From JAEUNX01 sp034004685 (lineage in GTDB: Bacteria > Pseudomonadota > Gammaproteobacteria > Burkholderiales > Rhodocyclaceae), in the NCBI GenBank assembly GCA_034004685.1, contig JAVEWG010000015.1, positions 1 to 64,000 on the forward strand: 64,000 bases of DNA, in the 5' to 3' direction. Positions 49,335-58,463 of this stretch are shown piece after piece. Under the pieces are notes generated by a model. That model worked only from the letters and a program-made list of their open reading frames with translations. It did no database searches and had not been told where the DNA came from. How positions within the stretch are numbered: position 1 is the stretch's first letter; each line of letters starts with the position of its first letter. The position numbers were made by a program, and so were the translations under genes.

Positions 49335-52229
49335 TTACCCGGCGTAGTCCTCCACCGGCACGCAGGCGCAGAACAGGTGGCGGTCGCCGTAGACGTCGTC
49401 GATGCGATTCACGCTGGGCCAGAACTTGTTCTCCATCACCCAGGGCAGGGGGAAGGCCGCCTGGGTGCGGGAATAGGGGCGGTTCCATTCGCCCGCCAGG
49501 TCCGCCTGGGTGTGGGGGGCGTTCTTGAGGGGGTTGTCCTGGGCCGGCAGGGCCCCGTTTTCCACCGCCCGGATTTCTTCCCGGATGCTAATCATGGTGT
49601 CAATGAAGCGGTCCAGCTCCCCCTGGTCCTCGGACTCGGTGGGCTCCACCATGATGGTGCCGGGCACCGGGAAGGACATGGTGGGGGCATGGAATCCGTA
49701 ATCCATCAGGCGCTTGGCGATGTCCACCTCGGTGATGCCGGTGGCGGCCTTGATGGGGCGGATGTCCAGGATGCATTCGTGGGCCACCCGGCCCTGGCGG
49801 CCCATGTAGACCACCGGGTAATGCTCCGCCAGGCGGCGGGCCACGTAGTTGGCGTTGAGGATGGCCACCTGGGTGGCCTTGGTGAGGCCGATGCCGCCCA
49901 TCAGTTTGATGTACATCCAGGAGATGGGCAGGATGCTGGCCGAGCCGAAGGGGGCGGCGGACACCGCGCCCTGGCCGGCGTTGCCCCGGCCTTCCGGGCC
50001 GGTGGGGGTCACCGGATGGTCCGCCATGAAGGGGGCCAGGTGGGCCTTCAGGCCGATGGGGCCCATGCCCGGCCCGCCGCCGCCGTGGGGAATGCAGAAG
50101 GTCTTGTGGAGGTTCATGTGGGACACGTCGGCGCCAATGCGGGCCGGCGCGGTGAGGCCCACCTGGGCGTTGAGGTTGGCCCCGTCCAGGTACACCTGGC
50201 CGCCACAGGCGTGGATGAGGTCGCAGATCTCCTTCACCGCTTCCTCGAAGACCCCATGGGTGGAGGGGTAGGTGATCATCAGGCAGGACAGCCGGTCGGC
50301 ATGCTGGGCAGCCTTGGCCTTGAGGTCGGCCACATCCACGTTGCCGTTGTCGTCGCAGTTGACCACTACGACCTCCAGGCCGCACATCTGGGCGGTGGCC
50401 GGGTTGGTGCCGTGGGCGGACTTGGGGATCAGGCAGACGTCCCGGTGGCTCTGGCCGAGGCTCGCCTGGTAGCGGCGGATGGCCACCAGGCCGGCGTACT
50501 CCCCCTGGGCGCCGGAATTGGACTGCATGGAGATGGCGTCGAAGCCGGTGATGGCCTTCAGATCCGCCGCCAGGCCATCGATCATTTCCAGGTAGCCGCG
50601 GGTCTGCTCCCGGGGAGCGAAGGGGTGGACGCGGGCGAACTGGGGCCAGGTGATGGGGATCATCTCGCTGGTGGCGTTCAGCTTCATGGTGCACGAGCCC
50701 AGGGAGATCATGGAGTGGTCCATGGCCAGATCCCGGTTCTGGAGCTTCTTGAGGTAGCGCAGCATCTCGTGTTCGGTGTGATGGGTGTTGAACACCGGAT
50801 GGGTCAGGATGGGGCTCTGGCGCAGCAGCCCGGCGGGAATGTTGCCGCCCCCGGCTGCGACGGCGGCATCCAGGGCGGCCAGATCTGCGGTGACGCCGAA
50901 GGCCGCCAGCACCGCCGCCAGGTCTGCCGGGGTGGATGTCTCGTCGAAGGCCGCTCCCAGGGTGTCGGCGGATACCCGGCGCAAGTTGTAGCCGGCGGTT
51001 TGGGCCCCTTGGTAGATGGCCTCGGTGCGGTTGCCCGTGCGCACCTGCACCGTGTCGAAGAAGGCCCGGGCCACCAGCCCGAAGCCGGCTTGCTCCAGGG
51101 CCCGGGCGAAGATCGCCGCCAGCCGGTGGATGCGCCCGGCGATGGCCGCCAGGCGCGCTGGGCCGTGGTACACCGCGTACATGCCGGCGATGTTGGCCAG
51201 CAGCACCTGGGAGGTACAGATGTTGGAATTGGCCTTCTCCCGGCGGATGTGCTGTTCCCGGGTCTGGAGGGTCATGCGCAGCGCGGTCTTGCCCCGGGTG
51301 TCCTTGGAGACCCCGATGATCCGTCCCGGCATGGCGCGCACGTGGGCTTCCCGTGTGGCGAAGAAGGCGGCGTGGGGGCCGCCGAAACCCATAGGCACGC
51401 CAAAGCGCTGGGCCGAGCCCAGGGCGATGTCGGCGCCCATTTCGCCGGGAGATTTGAGCAGCACCAGGGCCATCAGGTCGGCGGCCACCGCCACCACCGT
51501 GCCTTGAGCCTTCAGGGCGGCGATGGTGCTGGAGAGGTCGGTGATCTCGCCCCGTTCGTTGGGGTACTGGAGCAGCGCCCCGAAAACCTCGTGCCGGGCG
51601 GCTTGCTCCGCCGGCCCCTGGATCAGTTCGAAGCCGAAATAGCCTGCCCGGGTTTTCACCACGTCCAGGGTTTGAGGGAAACAGGCTTCATCCACAAAGA
51701 AGGCGCTGGATTTGGCTCGCGAGACCCGGCGGGCCATGGTCATGGCCTCGGCGGCGGCGGTGGCCTCGTCCAGCAGGGATGCGTTGGCCAGTTCCAGGCC
51801 GGTGAGGTCCATCACCATCTGCTGGTAGTTCAGCAGGGCCTCCAGGCGGCCCTGGGAGATTTCCGCCTGATAGGGGGTGTAGGCGGTGTACCAGCCCGGG
51901 TTTTCCAGCACGTTGCGCAGGATCACCGCCGGGGTGTGGGTGTCGTGGTAGCCCATCCCGATCAGGGAACGCTTGATCACGTTCTTGTCGGCGATGGCGG
52001 CCAGGACCGCCAGGGCCTCCTGCTCCGGCAGGCCCGCCGGCAGGGCCAGGGGGGCGGGCAGGCGGATGGCCGCCGGCACGGTCTGGTCCATCAGGGCATC
52101 CAGGCTGGGGGCGCCGATGGCCGCCAGCATGGCGGCGATCTCGGTGGCGTTGGGGCCCAGGTGGCGGGACTGAAAGTCGTCCCCCAGGGAGAGGTCGGAG
52201 AGGGGGGCAGTGAGGGCGGAGGCAGTCAT
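49335..52229 (-). CDS. gcvP: Glycine dehydrogenase (decarboxylating), P protein
   Basis: A 964-residue homodimeric-type P protein of the glycine cleavage system. The N-terminal half has YHDTHTPAVILRNVLENPGWYTAYTPYQAEISQGRLE, and the PLP lysine lies in MNLHKTFCIPHGGGGPGMGPIG near residue 705. It decarboxylates glycine and passes aminomethyl to lipoyl-GcvH. Length equals the family norm (about 955-970). Last gene of the riboswitch-controlled gcvTHP operon. Confidence 0.98.
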   Translation of the reverse strand: MTASALTAPLSDLSLGDDFQSRHLGPNATEIAAMLAAIGAPSLDALMDQTVPAAIRLPAPLALPAGLPEQEALAVLAAIADKNVIKRSLIGMGYHDTHTPAVILRNVLENPGWYTAYTPYQAEISQGRLEALLNYQQMVMDLTGLELANASLLDEATAAAEAMTMARRVSRAKSSAFFVDEACFPQTLDVVKTRAGYFGFELIQGPAEQAARHEVFGALLQYPNERGEITDLSSTIAALKAQGTVVAVAADLMALVLLKSPGEMGADIALGSAQRFGVPMGFGGPHAAFFATREAHVRAMPGRIIGVSKDTRGKTALRMTLQTREQHIRREKANSNICTSQVLLANIAGMYAVYHGPARLAAIAGRIHRLAAIFARALEQAGFGLVARAFFDTVQVRTGNRTEAIYQGAQTAGYNLRRVSADTLGAAFDETSTPADLAAVLAAFGVTADLAALDAAVAAGGGNIPAGLLRQSPILTHPVFNTHHTEHEMLRYLKKLQNRDLAMDHSMISLGSCTMKLNATSEMIPITWPQFARVHPFAPREQTRGYLEMIDGLAADLKAITGFDAISMQSNSGAQGEYAGLVAIRRYQASLGQSHRDVCLIPKSAHGTNPATAQMCGLEVVVVNCDDNGNVDVADLKAKAAQHADRLSCLMITYPSTHGVFEEAVKEICDLIHACGGQVYLDGANLNAQVGLTAPARIGADVSHMNLHKTFCIPHGGGGPGMGPIGLKAHLAPFMADHPVTPTGPEGRGNAGQGAVSAAPFGSASILPISWMYIKLMGGIGLTKATQVAILNANYVARRLAEHYPVVYMGRQGRVAHECILDIRPIKAATGITEVDIAKRLMDYGFHAPTMSFPVPGTIMVEPTESEDQGELDRFIDTMISIREEIRAVENGALPAQDNPLKNAPHTQADLAGEWNRPYSRTQAAFPLPWVMENKFWPSVNRIDDVYGDRHLFCACVPVEDYAG

Positions 52230-52292
52230 GGCGGACTCAAAAACGGGTAGGGCGGAGGCGCCGGAGCGGGGCGCTATCCGCCAAGGGCGGGA

Positions 52293-52673
52293 TCAGGCGA
52301 TTTCGGCGGCGTAGCCGGCGGCGTCCAGCAGGCTGGCCAGGTCGCCGGCATTGGCGGGCTTGAGCTTGAACAGCCAGGTGCCGTAGGGATCGCCGTTGAT
52401 GGCTTCGGGGGCATCCACCGCGGCGCTGTTGGCGGCCAGCACTTCTCCGGCCACCGGAGCGTAGATGTCGGAGGCGGCCTTGACCGATTCGATCACCGCG
52501 CAGGACTCGCCGGCGGCCAGGCTGCGGCCGGCTTCCGGCAGCTCCAGGAAGACCACGTCCCCCAGAGCTTCCTGGGCATGGTCGGTGATGCCCACGGTGA
52601 GGGTGCCGTCGGCTTCCTGGCGGACCCATTCGTGGGAGGCGGCGTACTTGAGATCGGCGGGGATGTTGCTCAT
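52293..52673 (-). CDS. gcvH: Glycine cleavage system H protein
   Basis: A 126-residue lipoyl carrier. The lipoylated lysine is in ESVKAASDIYAPVAGEV (Lys about 64). The N-terminal DLKYAASHEWVR and the VVFLELPEAGR strand are typical, and the C-terminal hydrophobic YAAEIA end is normal. It shuttles the aminomethyl group among P, T and L proteins. It lies 49 bases after gcvT and 63 bases before gcvP. Confidence 0.98.
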   Translation of the reverse strand: MSNIPADLKYAASHEWVRQEADGTLTVGITDHAQEALGDVVFLELPEAGRSLAAGESCAVIESVKAASDIYAPVAGEVLAANSAAVDAPEAINGDPYGTWLFKLKPANAGDLASLLDAAGYAAEIA

Positions 52674-52722
52674 GGCTAGGACTCCGGTTGGGTTTTTGGG
52701 TATTGACTGAACGGGGCGGGGC

Positions 52723-53805
52723 TCAGGCCAAGGCCTGGCCGTTGCGGACGAAGGGCAGCTTGACCACCCGGGCGGCCAGGCGCTTGCCCCGCACCTCCAC
52801 CTCCACCTGGTCGCCGGGGGCGGCTTCCAGGGGCAGGCGGGCGAAAGCGATGGATTGCTCCAGGGTCGGGGAGAAGCTGCCGCTGGTGGTTTCCCCTTCG
52901 CCCTGCTGGGTGAAGACCTTCATGTGGGCGCGCAGCACGCCCTTGTCCAGCAGGATGAGGCCGAGCTGGCGGGTCCGGGCGGGCTGGGCGGCCAGGGCCG
53001 ATCGGCCCACGAAGTCCCGGGATTCGTCCCGCAGATCCACGGTCCAGGCCAGGCCGGCGTCCAGGGGGGAGACAGTCTCGTCCATGTCCTGGCCGTAGAG
53101 ATTCATGCCCGCTTCCAGGCGCAGGGTGTCCCGGGCCCCCAGGCCGCAGGGGGTGACCCCGGCATCGGCCAGGGCTTGCCACAGTTCGGGGGCGCGGGTG
53201 GCGGGCAGGGTGATCTCGAAGCCATCCTCCCCGGTGTAGCCGGTGCGGGCGATCATCAGGTCGCCGAATTCGGCTGCCTCGAAGGGTTTGAGTTGGGCGC
53301 TGGCGGCTTCCGAGCCGGGCAGGGCGGCCCAGGTCCTGGCCCGGGCCCGGGGGCCCTGGACGGCGATCATGGCCAGATCCCGGCGGGATTCCAGGGTGAG
53401 GTTGGCCCCCTGGCGGGCGATCTGCTTGCGCATCCAGGCCAGGTCCTTGTCGGCGGTGCCGGCGTTCACAACGATGCGATAGCGGGTGGAGCTGAAGAAA
53501 TAGACGATCAGGTCGTCGATGACCCCCCCCTGGGGGTTGAGCATGCAGCTGTAGAGGGCCTTGCCCGGGGTGGTGAGGCGGGCCACGTCGTTGGCCAGGA
53601 GATGGCGCAGGAAGGCTTGCGAGTCGGCGCCGGAGAGATCCAGGGCGAGCATGTGGGAGACGTCGAACATCCCGGCATCCCGGCGCACGGCGTGGTGTTC
53701 GCTGATCTGGGAGCCGTAGTTCACCGGCATGTCCCAGCCGGCGAAATCCACCATGCGGGCGCCGGCGGCAAGGTGGGTGGCGTGAAGGGGCGTTTGTTTG
53801 GCCAT
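52723..53805 (-). CDS. gcvT: Glycine cleavage system aminomethyltransferase T protein
   Basis: A 360-residue protein that moves the methylene group to tetrahydrofolate and releases ammonia. The N-terminal TPLHATHLAAGARMVDFAGWDMPVNYGSQ, GMFDVSHM (about 46) with the folate/acid residue Asp in DVSH, and GYTGEDGFEITLP are typical. First gene after the tandem glycine riboswitch, 18 bases of leader before the terminator-platform. Confidence 0.97.
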   Translation of the reverse strand: MAKQTPLHATHLAAGARMVDFAGWDMPVNYGSQISEHHAVRRDAGMFDVSHMLALDLSGADSQAFLRHLLANDVARLTTPGKALYSCMLNPQGGVIDDLIVYFFSSTRYRIVVNAGTADKDLAWMRKQIARQGANLTLESRRDLAMIAVQGPRARARTWAALPGSEAASAQLKPFEAAEFGDLMIARTGYTGEDGFEITLPATRAPELWQALADAGVTPCGLGARDTLRLEAGMNLYGQDMDETVSPLDAGLAWTVDLRDESRDFVGRSALAAQPARTRQLGLILLDKGVLRAHMKVFTQQGEGETTSGSFSPTLEQSIAFARLPLEAAPGDQVEVEVRGKRLAARVVKLPFVRNGQALA

Positions 53806-53835
53806 GGGGGCTCCAAGTTTGTGAGGTCATGAAAA

Positions 53836-53885
53836 CAAAAAGGGCCGATCACAACCACGCCTTCCCGGCGTGCCTGCCTCGGCCC
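53836..53885 (-). terminator. Riboswitch expression-platform terminator
   Basis: On the minus strand, GGGCCGA (53879-53885) pairs with TCGGCCC (53842-53848) around an inner GGCGTG/CACGCC-paired arm and is followed by TTTTTGTTTT. It immediately follows aptamer 2 and precedes gcvT, so glycine binding presumably prevents its formation. Confidence 0.8.
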
Positions 53886-53887
53886 CA

Positions 53888-54060
53888 TCTGTCCCTTGTA
53901 CCTGAGAGATTACGGCGTTTGCGCCGGGTGCCCCTTCGGTGGATACCCAGCTAACAAGCGGGTATCGCTCTCCAGATTCTTGATGCCCGTGCGGTCCGTT
54001 TGCCTGAGCGGTTCCGGGGGTTGCGCCTTCGGCGGCTTGGCGATGCAAGCACTCTCCCAC
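53888..54060 (-). promoter_or_regulatory. Tandem glycine riboswitch
   Basis: Two aptamers read on the minus strand. Aptamer 1 (about 54060-53994): GGGAGAGTGCTTGCATCGCC, CGCCGAAGGCGCAAC, then CGCTCAGGCAAACGGACC. Aptamer 2 (about 53974-53888): GGAGAGCGATACCC, CCACCGAAGGGGCACC, then TCTCAGGTACAAGGGACAG. These are the conserved glycine-aptamer blocks, linked by about 18 bases. It turns on gcvTHP at high glycine. The rest of the 352-base gap holds divergent promoters: TTGCCG/TACTTT with an extended TG on the minus strand upstream of aptamer 1, and TGCTAGACT near 54118-54126 on the plus strand. Confidence 0.94.
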
Positions 54061-54157
54061 ACGACCGGCGGAAAGTACCATCGCCCCGGGGGCGGCGGCA
54101 AGGGGCCCAGCAAGGTCTGCTAGACTTTCCTGCCGTACTGCAACATGGAATCGCCCC

Positions 54158-55033
54158 ATGCTTCCCTCCCGGAGTTCCTTCCTGCCGATACGCGGTTTGC
54201 GCTACCACGTGCGGGAGTGGGGCGCGCCGGAGGCGCCCTTGGTGGTGGTGCTCCATGGCTGGCTGGATGCGTCCGCCACCTTCCAGTTCGTGGCCGATGT
54301 CCTCGCCCGGACTTGTCGCGTGGTGGCGCCGGACTGGCGGGGCTTTGGCCTCAGCGAGGGGCAGGGGGATACCTATTGGCTGCCCAACTATCTGGGGGAT
54401 CTGGATGCTCTGCTGCGGGCACTTTCCCCCGATGCGCCGGTCAATCTGGCAGGGCACAGCATGGGGGGCAACATGGCGCTCCTGTATGCCGGCGTGCGGC
54501 CCGAGCGGGTGCGCCGGCTAGCGGCCCTGGATGCCTTCGGCCTGGTGACCGCGCCACCCGAGGAAGCCCCCGGGCGCCTGACCGGCTGGCTCGATGAACT
54601 GGCCGCGGCGCCAAGAACCCCGTCCTACCCGGATCGAGCCACCCTGGCGAGCCGCTTCATGCGCGCCAATCCGCGCCTGGAGGCCGGGCAAGCCGCCTTC
54701 CTGGCGGAACATCTGGGGGTTGCCGATGGGCAGGGGGGAATCCGGCTGGCGGCGGATCCCGCCCATTGGCGGGTCAATCCGGTGCTCTATCGGCGGGAGG
54801 AGGCGATGGCCTGCTGGCGCCAGGTCACGGCCCCGACCCTGTGGATCAGTCCGGAAAATCCGGCCGCCCGCCTCCGTTTCGGGGTGACCGACGCCCTCCA
54901 TGATGCAGGCAAGGCCTGCTTCCGGACTTTTCGGGAGGTGCTGGTGGCCGACGCGGGCCATAACCTGCACCATGATCAGCCCGGGCAGGTGGCCCGGATC
55001 CTGGAGGAATTCTTCCTGGCGGAACAGCCATGA
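54158..55033 (+). CDS. Alpha/beta hydrolase
   Basis: A 291-residue alpha/beta-fold hydrolase. VVVLHGWLDASATF supplies the oxyanion-hole region (HGW), the nucleophile is Ser in GHSMGGNMAL (about 104), and the catalytic His is in DAGHNLHHDQP near the C-terminus. Probably a small-molecule esterase or a 2-hydroxymuconate-type hydrolase; no substrate can be named. It overlaps the next gene by four bases. Driven by a divergent promoter facing away from gcvTHP. Confidence 0.9.
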   Translation: MLPSRSSFLPIRGLRYHVREWGAPEAPLVVVLHGWLDASATFQFVADVLARTCRVVAPDWRGFGLSEGQGDTYWLPNYLGDLDALLRALSPDAPVNLAGHSMGGNMALLYAGVRPERVRRLAALDAFGLVTAPPEEAPGRLTGWLDELAAAPRTPSYPDRATLASRFMRANPRLEAGQAAFLAEHLGVADGQGGIRLAADPAHWRVNPVLYRREEAMACWRQVTAPTLWISPENPAARLRFGVTDALHDAGKACFRTFREVLVADAGHNLHHDQPGQVARILEEFFLAEQP

Positions 55034-55872
55034 ATGCCTTGAACGCCGATCTCCACTGCCACTCCACCGCTTCCGATGGCCTGTTGGCCCCGGCGGCGCT
55101 GGTGGCCCGGGCGGCAGCCAACGGGGTGGATCTGCTGGCCCTGACCGATCACGACGAACTGGCCGGGGTGGCCGAGGCCGCCGCCGCGGCCCGGTCGGCG
55201 GGGATTGGCTTCCTGGGAGGGGTGGAGGTCTCGGTGAGCTGGGGGGATGACCAGACGGTGCACATCATCGGCCTGGGGGTGGATCCGGCCGCTCCGGATC
55301 TGGCTGGCGGGTTGGCGAAGGTCCGCGCCGGGCGGGACGGCCGGGCGGCCCGCATGGCGTCGGAACTGGAGCGCATCGGATTCCATGGTGCTCTGGCGGG
55401 GGCGCTGCGCCACGCTGGCAATCCGCGGCTGGTGAGCCGTTCCCACTTCGCCCGCTTTCTGGTGGAAGCGGGGGCGAGCCGGACGGTCCATGAGGTTTTT
55501 GACCATTTCCTGGCCCGGGGCAAGCCCGGTTATGTGAGCCACCAGTGGGCCAGCCTGGCCGAGGCGGTAGGCTGGATCCGGGCCGCCGGCGGCCTGGCGG
55601 TGATTGCCCATCCATGCCGCTACCGCCTGTCCGATGCCCAGCGAGAGCAGCTCTATGGCGCCTTCCGGGACCTGGGAGGCGAGGGCCTGGAGGTGGTCAG
55701 CGGCGCCGGATTCCCGGATGATGTCCTGGCCGCAGCGCGGGCGGCTCGCCGTTTCGGCTTCCTGGCCTCCCGGGCGTCGGACTTCCATGGCCCCGAGGAA
55801 AGCCCCGTGGACCTGGGCCGGGCGCCGCACCTGCCCGCTGATCTGGTGCCGGTGTGGTCCCGGCTGATTTGA
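55030..55872 (+). CDS. rnm: PHP-domain 3',5'-nucleoside bisphosphate phosphatase / RNase AM
   Basis: A 280-residue PHP phosphoesterase. Metal ligands are in ADLHCHSTASDG (about 7-17), TDHDE, the GVEVS glutamate, SRSHFARFLV, AHPCRY and SDFHG near the C-terminus. The E. coli homologue RnaseAM/YciV (TrpH) matures 5S and 23S rRNA 5' ends and hydrolyses pAp-type nucleotides. The adjacent yciO gene reproduces the E. coli yciV-yciO pairing, which strengthens the call. Confidence 0.92.
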   Translation: MNALNADLHCHSTASDGLLAPAALVARAAANGVDLLALTDHDELAGVAEAAAAARSAGIGFLGGVEVSVSWGDDQTVHIIGLGVDPAAPDLAGGLAKVRAGRDGRAARMASELERIGFHGALAGALRHAGNPRLVSRSHFARFLVEAGASRTVHEVFDHFLARGKPGYVSHQWASLAEAVGWIRAAGGLAVIAHPCRYRLSDAQREQLYGAFRDLGGEGLEVVSGAGFPDDVLAAARAARRFGFLASRASDFHGPEESPVDLGRAPHLPADLVPVWSRLI

Positions 55873-55902
55873 ATCGACTTCAATCCTTATCGACCTGTTC
55901 CC

Positions 55903-56532
55903 ATGGCCCAGTTCTTTTCCCTCCATCCCGACCATCCCCAGCCCCGGCTGATCCGCCAGGCGGCGGAAATCATGCACGCCGGCGGCCTGGTGGCCTTTCC
56001 CACCGATTCGGCCTATGCCCTGGGGGGCGTGACCGGGGACGCCCGCCTGCTGGACCGCATCCGCCGCATCCGGGGGGTGGACGAGCGCCACCACTTCACC
56101 CTGATGTGCCGGGATCTTTCGGAGATCGCCATTTACGCCCGGGTGGACAACAGCCAGTACCGGCTCCTCAAGGCCCTGACCCCAGGGCCCTACACCTTCA
56201 TCCTGGAAGGCACCAAGGAACTGCCCCGGCGCCTTCTCCATCCCAAGCGCAAGACCATCGGCCTGCGGGTGCCGGATCATCCGGTGGTGACGGCCCTGCT
56301 GGCGGAACTGGGGGAACCGATCCTCACCTCCACCCTGCTCCTGCCGGAGGAGCCCCATCCCCTCACGGATCCGGAGGACATCCGGGAGCGACTGGAAAAA
56401 CAGCTGGATCTGGTAATCGAGGCCGGCCCCTGCGGCGCCGAGGCCACCACCGTGGTGGATCTGTCCTCCGGGGCGCCGGTCCTGGTGCGGGCTGGGCGCG
56501 GCCCCCTGGGCCCCCTGGGTCTGGAAGACTGA
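55903..56532 (+). CDS. yciO: YciO-like Sua5/YrdC family threonylcarbamoyl-AMP synthase homologue
   Basis: A 209-residue Sua5/YciO/YrdC-domain protein. The KRxxxxP-type and AFPTDSAYALGG motifs (about 33-44), LTPGPYTFILEG and KRKTIGLRVPDHP are YciO hallmarks. YrdC-type enzymes make threonylcarbamoyl-AMP for tRNA t6A; YciO proteins are paralogues with weak or different activity. It lies 30 bases after rnm and is followed by a 9-base-stem hairpin. Confidence 0.92.
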   Translation: MAQFFSLHPDHPQPRLIRQAAEIMHAGGLVAFPTDSAYALGGVTGDARLLDRIRRIRGVDERHHFTLMCRDLSEIAIYARVDNSQYRLLKALTPGPYTFILEGTKELPRRLLHPKRKTIGLRVPDHPVVTALLAELGEPILTSTLLLPEEPHPLTDPEDIRERLEKQLDLVIEAGPCGAEATTVVDLSSGAPVLVRAGRGPLGPLGLED

Positions 56533-56536
56533 GCGG

Positions 56537-56559
56537 AGAGGGGCCGCCCCGGCCCCTCT
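56537..56559. terminator. Hairpin after yciO, without T-tract
   Basis: AGAGGGGCC-GCCCC-GGCCCCTCT is a perfect 9-base stem with 5-base loop just past yciO. No T run follows on the plus strand, so it may be an RNA-stabilising hairpin or a weak terminator. Confidence 0.45.
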
Positions 56560-56567
56560 GGTAGAAT
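56560..56567 (+). promoter_or_regulatory. Extended -10 promoter of the M50 protease gene
   Basis: TG-G-TAGAAT at 56559-56567 matches an extended -10 box. The predicted start would fall about 2-4 bases before the ATG at 56577, which implies an almost leaderless mRNA; a visible SD is absent. Confidence 0.4.
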
Positions 56568-56576
56568 CCTCGCCCC

Positions 56577-57236
56577 ATGGACGCCTTCGTCACTACCCTG
56601 ACCATCTGGGCCTTGCCGGTGATCTTCGCCATCACCCTGCACGAGGCCGCCCACGGCTATGCCGCCCGCCACTTCGGGGATCCCACCGCCGACCAGGCCG
56701 GCCGCATCAGCCTCAATCCCCTGCGCCATATTGATCCGGTGGGTACCCTGCTGGTGCCCGGCCTGATCCTGGCGGTAAGCGCCCTGGCCGGTGCCGGCGG
56801 GATGCTGTTCGGTTGGGCCAAGCCGGTGCCAGTGAATTTCAGCCGTCTGCGCCATCCCAAGGCAGACATGCTGTGGGTGGCCGCCGCCGGGCCCGGCGCC
56901 AACCTGGCCATGGCCCTGGGCTGGGCCCTGCTGCTGCGCCTGGCGATGGGCTTGCCGGAGAGCGACTACACCGTGCCCATGATGCGGATGGCCGATGCGG
57001 GCGTCCAGATCAACGGCATCCTGATGCTCCTGAACCTGCTGCCCCTGCCGCCCCTGGACGGAGGGCGGATCATGGTGAGCCTCCTGCCTCACCGGGCGGC
57101 CTGGAACTTTGCCCGGCTGGAACCCTATGGCTTCCCGATCTTGCTCCTCTTGCTCTTTACCGGCATTCTCGGGGCCATTCTGGGGCCCCTGCTGGCCCTT
57201 TTTCGTTATTTCATTGCCTTGCTCATCGGACTCTGA
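56577..57236 (+). CDS. Site-2 protease family (M50) membrane metalloprotease
   Basis: A 219-residue membrane protein. HEAAHGYAARHFGD near residue 21 is the HExxH zinc motif, and LLNLLPLPPLDGGRI near 155-169 has the third ligand Asp. Four to five hydrophobic segments surround them. This short, PDZ-less group (YwhC/YfbK-like) cleaves unknown membrane substrates. No SD is seen, and an extended -10 box lies just upstream. Confidence 0.92.
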   Translation: MDAFVTTLTIWALPVIFAITLHEAAHGYAARHFGDPTADQAGRISLNPLRHIDPVGTLLVPGLILAVSALAGAGGMLFGWAKPVPVNFSRLRHPKADMLWVAAAGPGANLAMALGWALLLRLAMGLPESDYTVPMMRMADAGVQINGILMLLNLLPLPPLDGGRIMVSLLPHRAAWNFARLEPYGFPILLLLLFTGILGAILGPLLALFRYFIALLIGL

Positions 57237-57244
57237 GTCTTTCC

Positions 57245-58444
57245 ATGCACGCTGAACGTGTTCTCTCCGGCATGCGGCCCACCGGCCGCCTGCACTTGGG
57301 CCATTACCATGGTGTCCTCAAGAACTGGGTCAAGCTCCAGGACGAATATCCCTGTCTGTTCTTCGTGGCAGACTGGCATGCCCTGACCACGACCTACGAC
57401 GATCCCACGGTGATCCATGATAGCGTGTGGGACATGCTGGTGGACTGGCTGGCCGCCGGGGTGGATCCGGCCAAGGCGACCCTCTTCATCCAGTCCAGGG
57501 TGCCGGCCCACGCCGAACTCCACCTGCTGCTGTCCATGTCCACCCCCCTGGGCTGGCTGGAGCGGGTGCCCACCTATAAGGACCAGCAGGAAAAGCTTTC
57601 CCACAAGGATCTGACCACCTACGGCTTTCTGGGTTATCCCTTGCTCATGAGCGCGGACATCCTGATCTATCGGGCCGACAAGGTGCCGGTGGGAGAAGAT
57701 CAGTTGCCCCACGTGGAGTTCACCCGGGAGCTGGCCCGGCGCTTCAACCATCTTTACGGCCGGGAACCTGGCCACGAGGAAAAGGCCAGGGCAGCCGCCA
57801 GGAAACTGGGGGGCAAGCGTACCCGGCTCTACGAGGAGCTGCGGGTGCGCTTCCAGCAGGACGGGGACGCCGCCGCCCTGGAGGAGGCCCGGGCCCTGAT
57901 CGCCGCCTCCCAGAGCCTCTCCGTCGACGACCGGGAGCGCCTGGTGGGCTATCTGGAAGGCACCGGCAAGGCGATCCTGGTGGAGCCCCGGGCTCTGCTG
58001 ACGGAAGCCAGCAAGACCCCCGGCCTGGATGGCCAGAAGATGTCCAAGAGTTACAACAACACCATCTTCCTGCGGGAAGAGGCGGACTCCATCACCAAGA
58101 AGATCCGCACCATGCAGACCGATCCGGCCCGGGTGCGGCGCACCGACCCGGGAGATCCGGAGCGCTGCCCGGTGTGGCAGTTCCACCTGATCTACTCCGA
58201 TGACGGTACCCGCCAGTGGGTGCGCCAGGGCTGCACCAGTGCCGGCATCGGCTGCCTGGACTGCAAGCAGCCGGTGCTCGACGCGGTGCTTCAGGAACAG
58301 GCTGCCATGCGGGAGCGGGCCCAGCCCTACCTAGAAGACCCGAGCCGTTTGCGGGCGATCATGGAAGAGGGCTGCCAGCGGGCGCGGGATCTGGCGGACC
58401 AGACCATGACGGAAGTGCGGGCCGCCATGGGCCTCAACTATTGA
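57245..58444 (+). CDS. trpS: Tryptophanyl-tRNA synthetase
   Basis: A 399-residue class I aminoacyl-tRNA synthetase, starting ATG 57245. HIGH-type motif is HLGH in RPTGRLHLGHYHG (about 17), KMSKS is present near 262. The VGEDQLPHVEFTRELARRFN segment binds tryptophan. It is about 65 residues longer than E. coli TrpS because of a charged helical insertion at about 175-245 (EEKARAAARKLGGKRT, DRERLVGYLEGTGKA), as in other betaproteobacteria. Charges tRNA-Trp. Confidence 0.97.
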   Translation: MHAERVLSGMRPTGRLHLGHYHGVLKNWVKLQDEYPCLFFVADWHALTTTYDDPTVIHDSVWDMLVDWLAAGVDPAKATLFIQSRVPAHAELHLLLSMSTPLGWLERVPTYKDQQEKLSHKDLTTYGFLGYPLLMSADILIYRADKVPVGEDQLPHVEFTRELARRFNHLYGREPGHEEKARAAARKLGGKRTRLYEELRVRFQQDGDAAALEEARALIAASQSLSVDDRERLVGYLEGTGKAILVEPRALLTEASKTPGLDGQKMSKSYNNTIFLREEADSITKKIRTMQTDPARVRRTDPGDPERCPVWQFHLIYSDDGTRQWVRQGCTSAGIGCLDCKQPVLDAVLQEQAAMRERAQPYLEDPSRLRAIMEEGCQRARDLADQTMTEVRAAMGLNY

Positions 58445-58463
58445 ATCCTCCTTGAGTGTCTGA

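Noticed and set aside
49221..52250. A 1009-codon open frame on the plus strand
   Set aside because: Exactly antisense to gcvP, with low-complexity composition and no recognisable fold.
53827..54159. A 110-codon minus-strand frame in the gcvT leader
   Set aside because: It reads through both glycine aptamers and the terminator, which explain the conservation.
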